Positions 21,329 to 31,448 are shown, counted from the stretch's first letter. The stretch: 64,000 bases of DNA from Oncomelania hupensis (GCA_036898135.1 CM072511.1:37389330-37453329), one strand, 5' to 3'. Program-made: numbers and translations. The notes: a model not told the origin generated them from the sequence alone.

Positions 21329-23087
21329 CTGAACAGGCTTAGTCTTTATAGTTTGCAAAGGAAAATAAATTAAACAATCTGAAATTAAACTGTCCATTCC
21401 GATAGAATTGAAAATCAAATTTCGTCTCTGTCACATCTTCGTCGATAACAAAATCTCTGTTGAAAAAAAAAAGAATCAACTACTAACCGCAAACAGCTAT
21501 TTTCGCCCTCGAGTCCCGCAAGGGGACCACACAATATTAATATTTGATTGCTTTCCTGGGCAGCCAAGTGCTTTCATACAGCAGCACACAAAAAACACAT
21601 TCAACCTTCGCTCTTGCATGCCAGTGACAGTCTTAAACCACTCACGCCGAACGATCTCTGCAATGAACTGTTCACCTTGGGTTATTGATCTATTTACTAC
21701 AATTTTTGAAGAACCTCGGCCCCTCGTTTTCAGTAGAAGCTGGAAATAAACCTTTTTTTAAACAAATAACTGCGGGGAAAAGGAAAAAGCGCAAATAAAG
21801 GGACCACACACAGGACTTTCGTAATCCTATTGCCATTTAATATTTATCGCTTCGCGACTACAGCCTTTATGCAATTTGTTTTTTTCAGAACGGGAGGTTT
21901 AATGTGGTGGATGTGAAGGTTGGGGGCGAGTGGAAGGGACGGGCAGAGGAAACGGGGAAGCGGATCTATGTAAGTGTATTGGCTATGTCAAACGGCACTG
22001 TTTTTGCAAAAAAAAATATTTTTCCGTTTAAAAAAAAACAACACATTGCGTATACAGTGTAACAAACACTGTCACAGCACGCTTACAAGCAAGTACAATG
22101 TCTTCATATTTTGCCTCTTTGTTTTCAGATTTAGCCTCTGACTAACGTAGCAAAACGTGTTAACTTTACGATTGGCGTTATGAAATGGAACCAGGATCAA
22201 AGGTGATTGCAGACTACAAACGTAGAAAGGTCATCTGTTAATAGCAGCAACACCAATGAATGAGTTTTCATTGCTCTAAGTGTAATCGTCTTTACCATAC
22301 TGACGGAGTCCTGTTAAGAATTCAATAATGTTGAAAAAAACACACCGCATTTTGGAGGGTGAGGCGTGTGAGGAGTGGTGGTGAGGGGGGGGGGGGTCGG
22401 AGGGGAGGGGAGTCGGATAAACTGAGACGAGCAAAGTTTATATCTAATACGTCTTCTTCACTTTTAATTTCTCCATTCCTTGAGACAACAAAAGCATTGT
22501 ATCGATGAAAAGACTTTTAAATAAAAAGGCCAAAATACTGAACTAATCTGAAAAGCCTTTCTCTCCATCGCAAGGACAACAACACACAATGTAAGTACGA
22601 GGGAATAGCAGCAAGCCTTGCATGCAAGGCCAGTAACGCACGCGCTATAAAGAAGGTGAGAATCAGAAGAAAAAGCTCAACGTTGCCACAACCAACAAAG
22701 CACGGCAAACGAGCACGTGATCTACGACGCTTCTGGCATCCTAAGTGTCAACGAGACAAGCCAATGGACGTAGAACAGGTCAGCCCAGGGTATACTAACT
22801 GGCACTGTCTAGGGCGGCTGGTGCCTGAAGATTACCCTTGCAGACTAGAGCCCCGCTCACCTTTTACCTACCCGCCCACCTGTTTTCTTTCTTCATCCAT
22901 GCAAGTCATGAAAGGGAAGCATCATGGCATCGAGGTCGGGACCTGCATATATGTACCACATATCAGGATCTAGCCTTGTAAACTCAGAGTGAAGTGTTGT
23001 ACCTGACAATTTACAATTATATAGACCTACGGTGGACACGTCAGCAAATCAGGGTGCACAAAAAACAAAATGGGTGGGTCTGGGGAT
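21329..23087. other. Intergenic DNA, no gene recognised
   Basis: Open frames of 113 codons (21408-21749) and 105 codons (22656-22973) show no domain, repeat or signal peptide I recognise. A G-run lies at about 22385-22396. Confidence 0.45.
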
Positions 23088-23270
23088 GAGAGAGAGAGAG
23101 AGAGAGGGGGGGGGAATGCATTAATCACTTTATGTGTTTCTTGTGTATGTGTGTGTGTGTGTGTGCGTGCGTGTGGCTAGGTAAAAACGCCTTTATTCTG
23201 ACGTACACTTGAACCTCTACGTACTTTCTTTTGACGGACCCCGTTATTTTGACGTTAAAACAGTGTTCCG

Positions 23271-23346
23271 TTAGGGTTAGGGCCGTGTTAGGCTTAGGGT
23301 TAGGTTAAGGGTTAAGGTTAGGGTTAGAGTTAGGCTTAGGTTTAGC
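23271..23346 (+). repeat. Degenerate (TTAGGG)n interstitial telomere-like tract
   Basis: TTAGGGTTAGGG, TTAGGC, TTAGGGTTAGG, AAGGTTAGGGTTAGAGTTAGG and similar variants follow each other over about 75 bp, in the G-rich orientation on plus. Confidence 0.8.
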
Positions 23347-23550
23347 TTAAAAAAATTGACATATTTGTAAAAATGTCAAAGTAACGTATGTAGAGTATCA
23401 TGAAAGTCATCACAACGGCGTTTCCACACGGTTGTGTGGGTGTGTTTGTGAGTGTGTGTTTGTGTGAGTGTGTGTGTGTGTTAAGCATAAAACAACAAGG
23501 ATTTGTGTTCCAAACGGCGCCTCGCTTCTCGGCCGTCTCGTTTCTTTGGA

Positions 23551-23597
23551 ATACAACCACAGACTATACCAGTCTGGGTATAGTCTGTGATACAACC
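23551..23597. repeat. Small palindrome flanked by 8-bp direct repeats
   Basis: CACAGACTATACC at 23558-23570 and GGTATAGTCTGTG at 23577-23589 are perfect reverse complements around the loop AGTCTG. ATACAACC lies at 23551-23558 and again at 23590-23597. See findings. Confidence 0.85.
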
Positions 23598-24119
23598 GAG
23601 TAAAGCAGAACAGTAGCAGAGGTGTTAGGGCGGAGTGGAGTATAGCAACAGTTTCCATTGTTTTCATATTTTCATAACATTGGGTAAAACAAGCACGAGC
23701 CATTTCGTCTTACGTTTGCTCGCATGAATACAACCGGACCATATACAACCTTGGTTCCTATAGTTTCAAGTGCTGTTTGACTGCCATGCCGTACCGATTC
23801 CGCTCCGCCAAAACCGATACGAAGCTACAAACACGATAGCAAAAGCACAACTATTTGCTCAATCCGCGAGTTTACAGCCCTGCCCTCGGCTTTCAATAAA
23901 CAGGCCCAGAGTTTTGTTTTCAACACGCTACTCGCCAAGATAAAGAATCTTTTGCAGCTTGTATCGAGAGATGCAGGCGCAGCCTGTGTTTTAGTGTAAC
24001 CTCAAGGTGCGAAGACGCTGCAGTTGAACTTTTCAGGGAACTTGAAGAAAAGGAACTCCCAACTGAGTTTGCCCAAGGAAGATTTCCCATCGCCATTAAC
24101 TTTATCACTCACTCACTTG

Positions 24120-24122
<3 letters not shown>
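23598..24122. other. Intergenic DNA
   Basis: No gene recognised. Confidence 0.4.

Positions 24123-24173
<51 letters not shown>
24123..24173. repeat. (CA)n microsatellite
   Basis: A CA run of about 50 bp, then a short C-rich and CA segment to 24200. Confidence 0.95.
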
Positions 24174-24176
<3 letters not shown>

Positions 24177-24384
24177 CTCCCTCCCCCCCACACACACACT
24201 GCCTTGGGATTGAGGCAACAAGTTTCCTGAAAAAAAGATGTGTTGCCGACCACTAGACAACTAAATAACAAACGAAAACACACCTATTTTGTATATACAT
24301 ATATATTCAGGAAGGGTCGAGAAAGTGTGAGAAAGTGATTGAATACAAAGTAGGTGCCGACAAAGACTTTTTTTAAAAGGGAGA

Positions 24385-24386
<2 letters not shown>

Positions 24387-24471
<85 letters not shown>
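24387..24471. repeat. (AAT)n microsatellite
   Basis: About 28 AAT units. Immediately right is a reverse-oriented GCGC...GAGCTC...GCGC segment (24478-24530) that resembles the SINE-like 3' end. Confidence 0.95.
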
Positions 24472-24472
<1 letters not shown>

Positions 24473-24925
24473 GATGCTATCACGCGCTTTTTCTTTAATC
24501 GAGCTCATAGCGCGGCGATCTGAAGAGATCGCTATTACTGAAGCCGGATTTTTTTTTCTCTTTTATCAATTAAAAACATTAGTTATCAGGATCGGAATGA
24601 GTTTGCAATACTCTGTCCTCGCTGTGCTTCCCCTCATCACTGACCCCACTCCTATTTCCCCAATATCAAATACATTTTCTTTTTCTCTCACAATCTTCAG
24701 AAAACCAATCACAATGTACTACACACCTTCAAGCCCTCGTGGTTTAAAAAAAGAAAAAAAAAGCAGATTCCGCACACGCTCTCTGCTTTGCTGCGCCACT
24801 GTTTGAGAGTTTATCAAAGCGAACGCCCCCAACTTGTATCCATACTACGCCTAATCCTCTTGAAGGAAACCGAATCTTACCTCTTCATTCAATCTCCGCT
24901 ACAATAGGCCTACTATTTCATATTC

Positions 24926-24976
24926 TCTCTTCTTCTTCTTCTTCTTCTTCTTCTTCTTCTTCTTCTTCTTCTTCTT
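24926..24976. repeat. (CTT)n microsatellite
   Basis: About 16 CTT units. Confidence 0.95.
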
Positions 24977-25844
24977 CACCCCCCCCTTCCTCCTTCCAAC
25001 CCTCAAATTCCTATTCTATTTCTGTTTTCATCTTCTTGACTACAAACAATGCAAATTCTATTTACAACCTACATTCTTCTCCTCCGCAGTGCAACGACGA
25101 CTATTCTATTGACTCGACTATTATCGCCACTGTCACCACCTCCCCAGTCCTGGACAAACAGACTCGTGGCCGCCTGCGGACGAGAACAAATAACCCCTTA
25201 ACCTGTCAGTCCCTCGACTGTCAACAATACGGGTCTCGGAAGCTCAGCTTTCCTCAAAAACCTGCATTGAAATCAGATCTCCTCGACTCACGTCCGCCGA
25301 TCATCACTGGGACAGGAGACTTTCCTTTCTATTCCTATTCTGTTCTATTCTCACAATCTGTCTTGTCTTGCATTTCATTCCCCACAGGCAGAGAATTGTA
25401 CGGTAACATTATTGACACCCTCAGCCTCGACTCTCTCCGTAGATCATCATGCGTCACCAACTGATTGGAGTGGCTCATTATGTCTGTCTGTTTGTCTTTC
25501 TCTCTTTCTTTTGTCACATTTATCTGTCTTTCTTTTCTTCTTTTTTTTTTGGTTTCTCATGTTGTTGTTTTTTTAATGTCATTTTTTCTTCTTTCTTTTT
25601 TTTTGTTTCCATTATGTAGGTAGAATCTGCCTGTCTTATGAAAGGCACACATTTCCAATACGGTGTTGAAAAATAAGACCACAATCCTCAGGCTCGCGTT
25701 CATATATCATCAGCATGAAATAATAAAATGGGGCGCTTTCTTTCTTTGCTATTTTCTAGGCAGAATCTGACTTGTATTCTTATGTGCGCAATTGTAAATT
25801 TTTATTCGATCTTTTTGTTTTACTCTCTGACTTTTGTTTGTTTG
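24977..25844. other. Unassigned DNA with a 142-codon open frame
   Basis: The plus-strand frame 25036-25464 is open for 142 codons, Ser/Thr/Leu-rich, with no motif I recognise. I see no strong start context, splice site or signal peptide, so I do not call a gene. The flanking DNA is T-rich. Confidence 0.4.
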
Positions 25845-25968
25845 TTTAATTAATGAACACTAGGCATGTGATTTCCATGTTCACCAATGTCAGAATATAA
25901 TTGGGATGCCTGGACTATTGTTTTTCAAAACCTATTATTATTATTATTAGTTTTATTATTATTATTAG

Positions 25969-26010
<42 letters not shown>
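25845..26010. repeat. DIRS-flanking repeat A, left copy
   Basis: Starts TTTAATTAATGAACAC and runs into (ATT)n with TTTTATT interruptions. It appears identical over 166 bp to 30235-30400, in the same orientation, including the interruptions in the microsatellite. Confidence 0.9.
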
Positions 26011-26020
26011 CGGAAATCGG

Positions 26021-26243
26021 AAATCGGAACGTAAGCTGCCGCTACTGTTGCGAGCACAAGCGCTGTTCTGTCAATGCAAAGAAATACTAATACTAATACC
26101 ATATTCGCTAATTAGAACATTACTCACAATATTATTTCTCAAGTCAACTTTTTATTTCTGGCTGCACTGTGCCCTTCGAGACCAAAGACACAGGCGCACA
26201 AAAATACATATTTTTTAAATTATGTTTATTCTAAACAACACTT
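26021..26243. repeat. DIRS terminal direct repeat B, left copy (coding 3' side)
   Basis: Starts AAATCGGAACGTAAGCTGCC and ends CTAAACAACACTT. It is apparently identical to 30014-30236 in the same orientation. A 10-bp CGGAAATCGG separates it from repeat A. Confidence 0.9.
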
Positions 26244-26309
26244 AAAAACCACTGCATGTTTTGGAGGCAGGCAGAGCGATACTCGCACTCACACCCACAG
26301 ACAAGAAAG

Positions 26310-26361
26310 AGGGAGAGAGAGGGAGAGAGAGCGAGAGAGAGAGAGAGAGAGAGGGAGAGAG

Positions 26362-26415
<54 letters not shown>
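26310..26415. repeat. (GA)n tract inside the DIRS 3' region
   Basis: GA repeats with GGGA and GCGA interruptions, lying between repeat B and the end of the recombinase frame. Confidence 0.93.
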
Positions 26416-26418
<3 letters not shown>

Positions 26419-26704
26419 ATCCACATATAATATAATAATACTGACTTACACAACACACCATCAGTGTTGTTTTTGGGCGTATCAAAAAACCGTGGCATTT
26501 ATTCCTTATTCTAATTAAAATTACACAACATTTAAGAATTCGACCCAAAACTTCTACACGCCCAAACAAAAAACAGTGACCGTGTGTGTTAACATTATAT
26601 TAAAAACCCATTTAAGATTCCTACATTATGATCTACAAACAAGACACAAATAGCACAAGCAGAGAGGGGTGGAAGTGCCCGGCAGCACTGAAGTCTATAA
26701 AAGT

Positions 26705-27350
26705 CTACGATCTAGACCATTTCACAAGAACTGTCACAGCTGTAGATCTCTCTTCCACAACAAAACAGTCCCTGGTCAATTGCTTCTTATCATTGAAAGT
26801 TGTACTCACACTAAACAGATTTGACCGTCTAAGTAAGCCAAAAAACATTACGAGGCAGGCAGCCCAAAAAACACAATCTGCCTTAGAGGACAGCTTTAGC
26901 TGCAACCTAAACTGGTTCAACATTTCTGGAGTCACTGGTGACTTTCTCTTTACCTCACAACCCTTTTCTCTGTCTATGCCCTTAAGAGTGGACTTTACGA
27001 ACCACGAGTCCCCAAAGGGATTCTGTAGTCCACACTCCAAGTGAAGAATACGCACAATATTAATGTACTGCTTTACCGACGACGGCTTTAACCTGCGGAC
27101 CAGATATGTTGCATATAGCGCTACCACTCTATCAGTCACAGGCACTGGAGGAATACACATTTTATTACAAAAATCCATGCAGGCATTCAGATGGCATCTG
27201 TATGTTTTCACAGTATTTTCGGCAAAAAGTGCTTCCTCTAAATGATGCTAGCTCTCTCCTGAGGTCCTCTTCGAACGTTTTTTCTGTTTCTGCTAGAAAG
27301 GAAAAAAGATAAAGCATTTTCAGACATATGTCGGGGTAAATCAAAGCCAT
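26705..27350 (-). pseudogene. DIRS tyrosine recombinase, frameshifted and C-terminally truncated
   Basis: The frame opens with an ATG at 27350, just after the RT stop. An N-terminal SAM-like/core-binding region (ETEKTFEEDLRRELASFRG) is followed by a frame change of one base at the A5 run 27224-27228 (T5 in coding sense). The frame then reads TYRCHLNACMDFC, VALYATYLVRRLKPSSV and the catalytic-domain helix CLVMFFGLLRRSNL, which holds the first catalytic Arg. A stop follows soon after, and no HxxR or active-site Tyr box is visible in any frame down to 26247. Tyrosine recombinases integrate circular DIRS cDNA. This one should be inactive as read. A sequencing indel could explain the frameshift but not the missing half. 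Confidence 0.85.
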
Positions 27351-27353
27351 GAT

Positions 27354-28994
27354 TTACAGTCGTATGAGACCAGTTGGACAACAAGACACCAAGTTTTTCA
27401 TATTTTCCAGGCTCGTGAAGTCTAGATATATGTCTGGCAACATATTCACTGCACCCGGTACGTGGATGGCTCGCAAGGAAAAGTTATACCTAACACTTAG
27501 CCAAAACAGCTTCCTAAGGTTACTATTTATGAACGAGCTCTTGCTTCGTCCCTTATTAATAATGGCCTTTGTTACGGTACTGTCTGTATGCACCACCACT
27601 ACACTGTCCTGCCACATGGGGGCCCAGCGCTCTACACTCTGAACCACAGCACACACCTCTTTGTAATTAATGTGCAGCTGACTGGCAGCCGGCAGATCTT
27701 TTTGAAACACAGCATAGAGCCAGTCGCCCCGCCAGAAGCACCCACTGGCCTTCTGACAAGCATCTACATGGACATGGTGGATGTTGCCACTATTGTAATA
27801 CACGACTCCATTGAATAAACACAGGAATGCGAGCCACCATTGTACATCTTTTTGAAATTCTAACGTAAGCCTGACCTTATGATGTTGACGCTGCAAAGGC
27901 CTTATACTATCCAAAATGCGCCGCAGAAAAAACTTTCCTCCGCGAATCGCTTGGCAGGCCCAGTTTAGTAAACCAGCTAAGCGCTGAAGCTGGCGTTTAC
28001 TAGCGCGCTTTCTCAGAGAGAATTCCTTAAGCTCCTGTTGGATTTTTTGTAGTTTTCCATTACCCAAGGACAATGTGCACTTGCATGTGTCTATGACAAT
28101 ACCTAAAAACGTGATCTGTTGAGTGGGACCCACTACCTTTTCCCAACTGATGAAAAAACCTAACTTGCGCACCAAGCCAATCAAACAATGAAGAGCCTCG
28201 TTGCACAACTCATACGTGGGCGCTACGACTAGGAAATCATCAATGTAGGCAACAACATCATGCCAGCCGCGCCGCTTCATACAACGGCGGATCGCCTGCG
28301 ACAACCTGTGGAAATGGCTAGGGGCCAGGGTTGCCCCAAACGGCAGTCTACAGTCAAACAGGTAAGTGGCCTCCTTCTGTCCCTCAAACTGCCATTTAAG
28401 CCCTGTCACTTTGTACTCATCCTTGTGGACTGGCACAGACCTATATGCAGACTTCAAATCTAGTTTGGCACACCAGTACCCAGTCTTGGCAATTTCACAT
28501 GCATCCTCAATGGTTTGGAATCGCTCAGGATGCAGCGTTGCATAATCGTTCATAGCCGAGCCGAATGGACGGCTGCCGTCGTGTATCAGGCGAATGTTAC
28601 CATCGTCTTTGGATATTGCGGCCAAAGGACTGACAATCAGGGGCTTACGAGACGCTAACACATAGTTACCCTCTGCAATTTGCTTTTTAAGTTCCTGTTC
28701 AACTAGCTGTTTATGTTGGCTAGCGGACAGATGGTTTTCAGCCTCTGCCTTATGTACGGCACTGGCCTTATCCGTTAGTCTAAACCCATGCTCTATTCCA
28801 CACAGCAGGAAATCCCTATCACTGTCATACTGAAGTTCATCCTTCCAGCACTGTAATTTATTGGCTATCGATGCTACACTATTACTGTCCCCTAACCACT
28901 GGCACTCAAAGGGGTCCTGGGGTGGAAAAGGGGAGGCGAGGGAGGGAGGGGGGTACGAGTCCAATCGCCTAGATGCAGTTGACCGCGCACTGTC
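27354..28994 (-). CDS. DIRS reverse transcriptase-RNase H
   Basis: Intact frame of about 540 codons. Taking the TTG at 28964 as residue 1: a linker of about 100 residues, RT fingers/palm with LIHDGSRPFG (about 125), LDLKSAYRSV (about 168), RLPFGATLAP (about 206) and the catalytic YIDD (240-243), then thumb FLGIVIDT. A connection segment leads to an RNase H domain with HVDACQKASG, an acidic YKEVCAV position and HTDSTVTKAI. It copies element RNA into DNA. It is in the same frame as gag, separated by one TAG (28995-28997) with no obvious own ATG, so expression needs readthrough or an unseen start. It stops 4 nt before the recombinase ATG. Family: DIRS-type YR retrotransposon, judged from RT type and gene order. 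Confidence 0.92.
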   Translation of the reverse strand, partial: DSARSTASRRLDSYPPPSLASPFPPQDPFECQWLGDSNSVASIANKLQCWKDELQYDSDRDFLLCGIEHGFRLTDKASAVHKAEAENHLSASQHKQLVEQELKKQIAEGNYVLASRKPLIVSPLAAISKDDGNIRLIHDGSRPFGSAMNDYATLHPERFQTIEDACEIAKTGYWCAKLDLKSAYRSVPVHKDEYKVTGLKWQFEGQKEATYLFDCRLPFGATLAPSHFHRLSQAIRRCMKRRGWHDVVAYIDDFLVVAPTYELCNEALHCLIGLVRKLGFFISWEKVVGPTQQITFLGIVIDTCKCTLSLGNGKLQKIQQELKEFSLRKRASKRQLQRLAGLLNWACQAIRGGKFFLRRILDSIRPLQRQHHKVRLTLEFQKDVQWWLAFLCLFNGVVYYNSGNIHHVHVDACQKASGCFWRGDWLYAVFQKDLPAASQLHINYKEVCAVVQSVERWAPMWQDSVVVVHTDSTVTKAIINKGRSKSSFINSNLRKLFWLSVRYNFSLRAIHVPGAVNMLPDIYLDFTSLENMKNLVSCCPTGLIRL

Positions 28995-29975
28995 CTAGCT
29001 AGAATGGCCCACTGTCACACTGGCGGGGGCATGGCGAGGGTGGTTCGTAGCAGGGTGGTCCGAGCGAAGACAGACAATGCAAGCGTGTTCGAACTGACAA
29101 TTGGGTTCGAACGTGCAACGGCCCCTATTCCACTGCTGACAGATGGGCTTTCCCGACCCGCCCAACACGCCCGTGCTCCCCGAAGTCTTGGGACGCGCCG
29201 CGATCGTCGGCTTCTTCCGCTCCTCCACGGAACGCTCCTTTAACGACACCAACGCCAAGTGCTGTGAATCGCTGCCCCAGCGAAACTTGTAAGCTGCCTG
29301 GTTCTGACGATACTGATCATCGTATATCAGGACTGAGGACCACGTGTATCGGGCCGCCATTTCCCCAATCTTGACCGTATACGCCAGGTAATCCATCGTG
29401 TCGTCCGCAGAGAGACGGCCCGTCTCCAGCAACGTGGCCATGATCCTGGCATTTGCAGCAATCCACTGCGCCGGCGACACAACTTCCAGTCGAGGCCTCT
29501 GGCGTGGGAGGCGAATGGTCACACCTGCACCCAGTTCCACTTCCTGCTCCTGCTGCCAGTTGTTCATGTTAATAAAATCTATGATCCGCAAAGCAGGCTC
29601 ACCTGGGCGCCTGGTCTGAAGGAAAGAGGTAGGGTCGAGGTCAACGCGACCACTGCCACTCGCCGTAGGAGCGTCAGACATCCGCAGCAAGTCTTGAAGC
29701 GAGCACTCAGGTCTAGTAGTCAAACCATGACTAGAGAGATGTGGACCGGACAGCGATGCCGTCGTCGCCGATGATGGTGTGGATTGACGCTTGAGTTCCA
29801 AGATGGCGGTGCGCACAGAGACCAGGTGCCCCCGTTTTAGGTCAAGCGCTGTCAAGTCTTCTTCTGTGGTGTTGATTAACACCTGATAGTTATCAAACCC
29901 ATTGTCCACTAGCACAACAACGGCAGCCGCAGGCACCTGCTTGCACCACTCTTCAAAGTGAAAATGTACAGACAT
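28995..29975 (-). CDS. DIRS gag-like protein with SAM-like domain
   Basis: I chose the ATG at 29975 (about 326 aa). The open frame extends to 30095 but that part lies inside repeat B. Residues about 5-62 resemble a sterile alpha motif: an EEWCKQVP start, then FDNYQVLI, TTEEDLTALDLKRGHLVSV and ILELKRQ. The middle is Ser/Thr-rich with a central region (IIDFINMNN, WIAANARIMATLLETG, YDDQYRQNQAAYKFRWG). The C-terminus carries a C-x7-C-x5-C-x3-H finger (CQQWNRGRCTFEPNCQFEH), then CIVCLRSDHPATNH. The protein probably binds element RNA, and the SAM-like domain may multimerise it. It ends with TAG, after which RT continues in the same frame. Confidence 0.82.
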   Translation of the reverse strand: MSVHFHFEEWCKQVPAAAVVVLVDNGFDNYQVLINTTEEDLTALDLKRGHLVSVRTAILELKRQSTPSSATTASLSGPHLSSHGLTTRPECSLQDLLRMSDAPTASGSGRVDLDPTSFLQTRRPGEPALRIIDFINMNNWQQEQEVELGAGVTIRLPRQRPRLEVVSPAQWIAANARIMATLLETGRLSADDTMDYLAYTVKIGEMAARYTWSSVLIYDDQYRQNQAAYKFRWGSDSQHLALVSLKERSVEERKKPTIAARPKTSGSTGVLGGSGKPICQQWNRGRCTFEPNCQFEHACIVCLRSDHPATNHPRHAPASVTVGHSS

Positions 29976-30013
29976 CTTCGTGACACTAACAGAAAACCAG
30001 AACGTAAGCTCCA

Positions 30014-30236
30014 AAATCGGAACGTAAGCTGCCGCTACTGTTGCGAGCACAAGCGCTGTTCTGTCAATGCAAAGAAATACTAATACTAATACCATATTCG
30101 CTAATTAGAACATTACTCACAATATTATTTCTCAAGTCAACTTTTTATTTCTGGCTGCACTGTGCCCTTCGAGACCAAAGACACAGGCGCACAAAAATAC
30201 ATATTTTTTAAATTATGTTTATTCTAAACAACACTT
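30014..30236. repeat. DIRS terminal direct repeat B, right copy (coding 5' side)
   Basis: Direct copy of 26021-26243. It probably contains the promoter and 5' leader, because gag starts just inside it. It overlaps the start of repeat A by two bases (TT, 30235-30236). Confidence 0.9.
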
Positions 30237-30358
30237 TAATTAATGAACACTAGGCATGTGATTTCCATGTTCACCAATGTCAGAATATAATTGGGATGCC
30301 TGGACTATTGTTTTTCAAAACCTATTATTATTATTATTAGTTTTATTATTATTATTAG

Positions 30359-30448
<90 letters not shown>
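30235..30448. repeat. DIRS-flanking repeat A, right copy, with longer (ATT)n
   Basis: Copy of 25845-26010 whose (ATT)n tract extends to 30448, where a reverse-oriented SINE-like element starts. Confidence 0.88.
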
Positions 30449-30449
<1 letters not shown>

Positions 30450-30451
<2 letters not shown>

Positions 30452-30690
30452 CCTTGATCTGCTCAAGGCGCTGGCCGATAATGGATCTAACTCAAGCCGC
30501 CCGAAGCGGCCAAGTGCAACGTTCGGGCTCATAGTCTGACGCCCAGACGTCTAAGCACAATCCTGGGCGACCCAGTGCGTGTTGGGTGTATTTGTGTAGC
30601 CGGCACTCACCCATCTAAAGTTCATGGAATCGAATGCGTGCGTACGCAGACTAGACCTCGGTTTATACTCTCATCCGAAAGCTAATTTTT
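30450..30690 (-). mobile_element. SINE-like family copy, reverse orientation
   Basis: Reverse-complement landmarks of the 9230/32203 family: TGATCTGCTCAAGGCGCTGG, GGATCTAACTCAAGCCGCC, AGTCTGACGCCCAGACG, GCACAATCCTGGGCGACCCA, AGCCGGCACTCACCCATCTA and GACCTCGGTTTATACTCTCA. The (ATT)n tract on its left is its 3' tail. Confidence 0.75.
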
Positions 30691-30781
30691 TTCATTTAGT
30701 TTTATTTTATATTTTATATTTTTTTTATTATTTTTTTTATGAATGTATTTATGTATTTATTTATCTATTATTATTTTACTC

Positions 30782-30880
30782 CCGGCCGTCAACGGGGTTT
30801 GAATTGCTGCCTATACAGTTTGCAATGTTATCGCCTGAAATTTGAGTACACTGTATACACCACTGAGCCAACTGCCCGAA
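30782..30880 (-). mobile_element. tRNA-like sequence, probable SINE head
   Basis: The minus strand has an A-box-like TTGGCTCAGTGG near 30870 and a degenerate B-box (CAATTCAAACCCC) near 30800, with an over-long middle. It is not a working tRNA. Confidence 0.5.
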
Positions 30881-30902
30881 TCTAATTGTCTCGTCTCGCA
30901 CG

Positions 30903-31448
30903 TAGTATCCCCACTTTCTGGAAATTTAGTGCTTTAAATTCCCACTGTCGCTGTCTTTCTCGTTTGCTCTTTCTCAGTCCTGCTCTGTTCTATCAATCTG
31001 CTATACTATCTTCTTCTTCGCTAGACCAGTCACCTACCTTTTTTCTTGAAAACTCTTCCGGGACAAGACTCCTTGTTTGTGTATGAGGTCTGTTGGATCA
31101 GCTTGGGAATATGGGACGCTTTCTGCCAGGTGGTCAATAGGGCTTCCTATGATGTTATTATTTAGCAATGTAGGCATTTTATATGTATATGTTTTGTTGA
31201 TAATTTATAATGATGTTTGTATTCTATTTTGTTTTTGTAAACGGGGGTTCGATAAGTTGGGGTGAAGCTTCAGCCGTCCCCTGCGTGGGATGTCTTTATT
31301 GTAAAGTGACTGGCTGGTGGAGGGCATTCAGTTTTCCCACTAGGGTTGTTTCAGCAGATCTTTTATGCGGATTGGGGATTGTCCGGTCCTGATTTGGCTC
31401 GGAAGAGTCCGCTGGACCTAAAGCAACAATTATGTAATGTAATGTAAT
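30903..31448 (+). mobile_element. LINE-like 3' fragment with (ATGTA)n tail and 10-bp TSD
   Basis: Shares its full length with 39322-39903 and, with many indels, 61338-61790 (CCCCACTTTCTGGAAATTTA, TTCCGGGACAAGACTCCTT, GATGTTATTATTTA, CTGCGTGGGATGTCTTTATT, GGAAGAGTCCGCTGGACCTA). It ends in ATGTA repeats. GTCTCGCACG flanks it at 30893-30902 and 31449-31458. Frames are broken and I recognise no protein motif, so it may be 3' UTR of a LINE or a LINE-derived SINE. Confidence 0.85.

Noticed and set aside
25036..25464. 142-codon plus frame
   Set aside because: No recognisable motif, no convincing start context, and T-rich flanks. Length alone is not enough in this AT-rich DNA.
26628..29619. Plus-strand frames of 60-138 codons across 26.6-29.6 kb
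   Set aside because: Shadows of the minus-strand DIRS genes.
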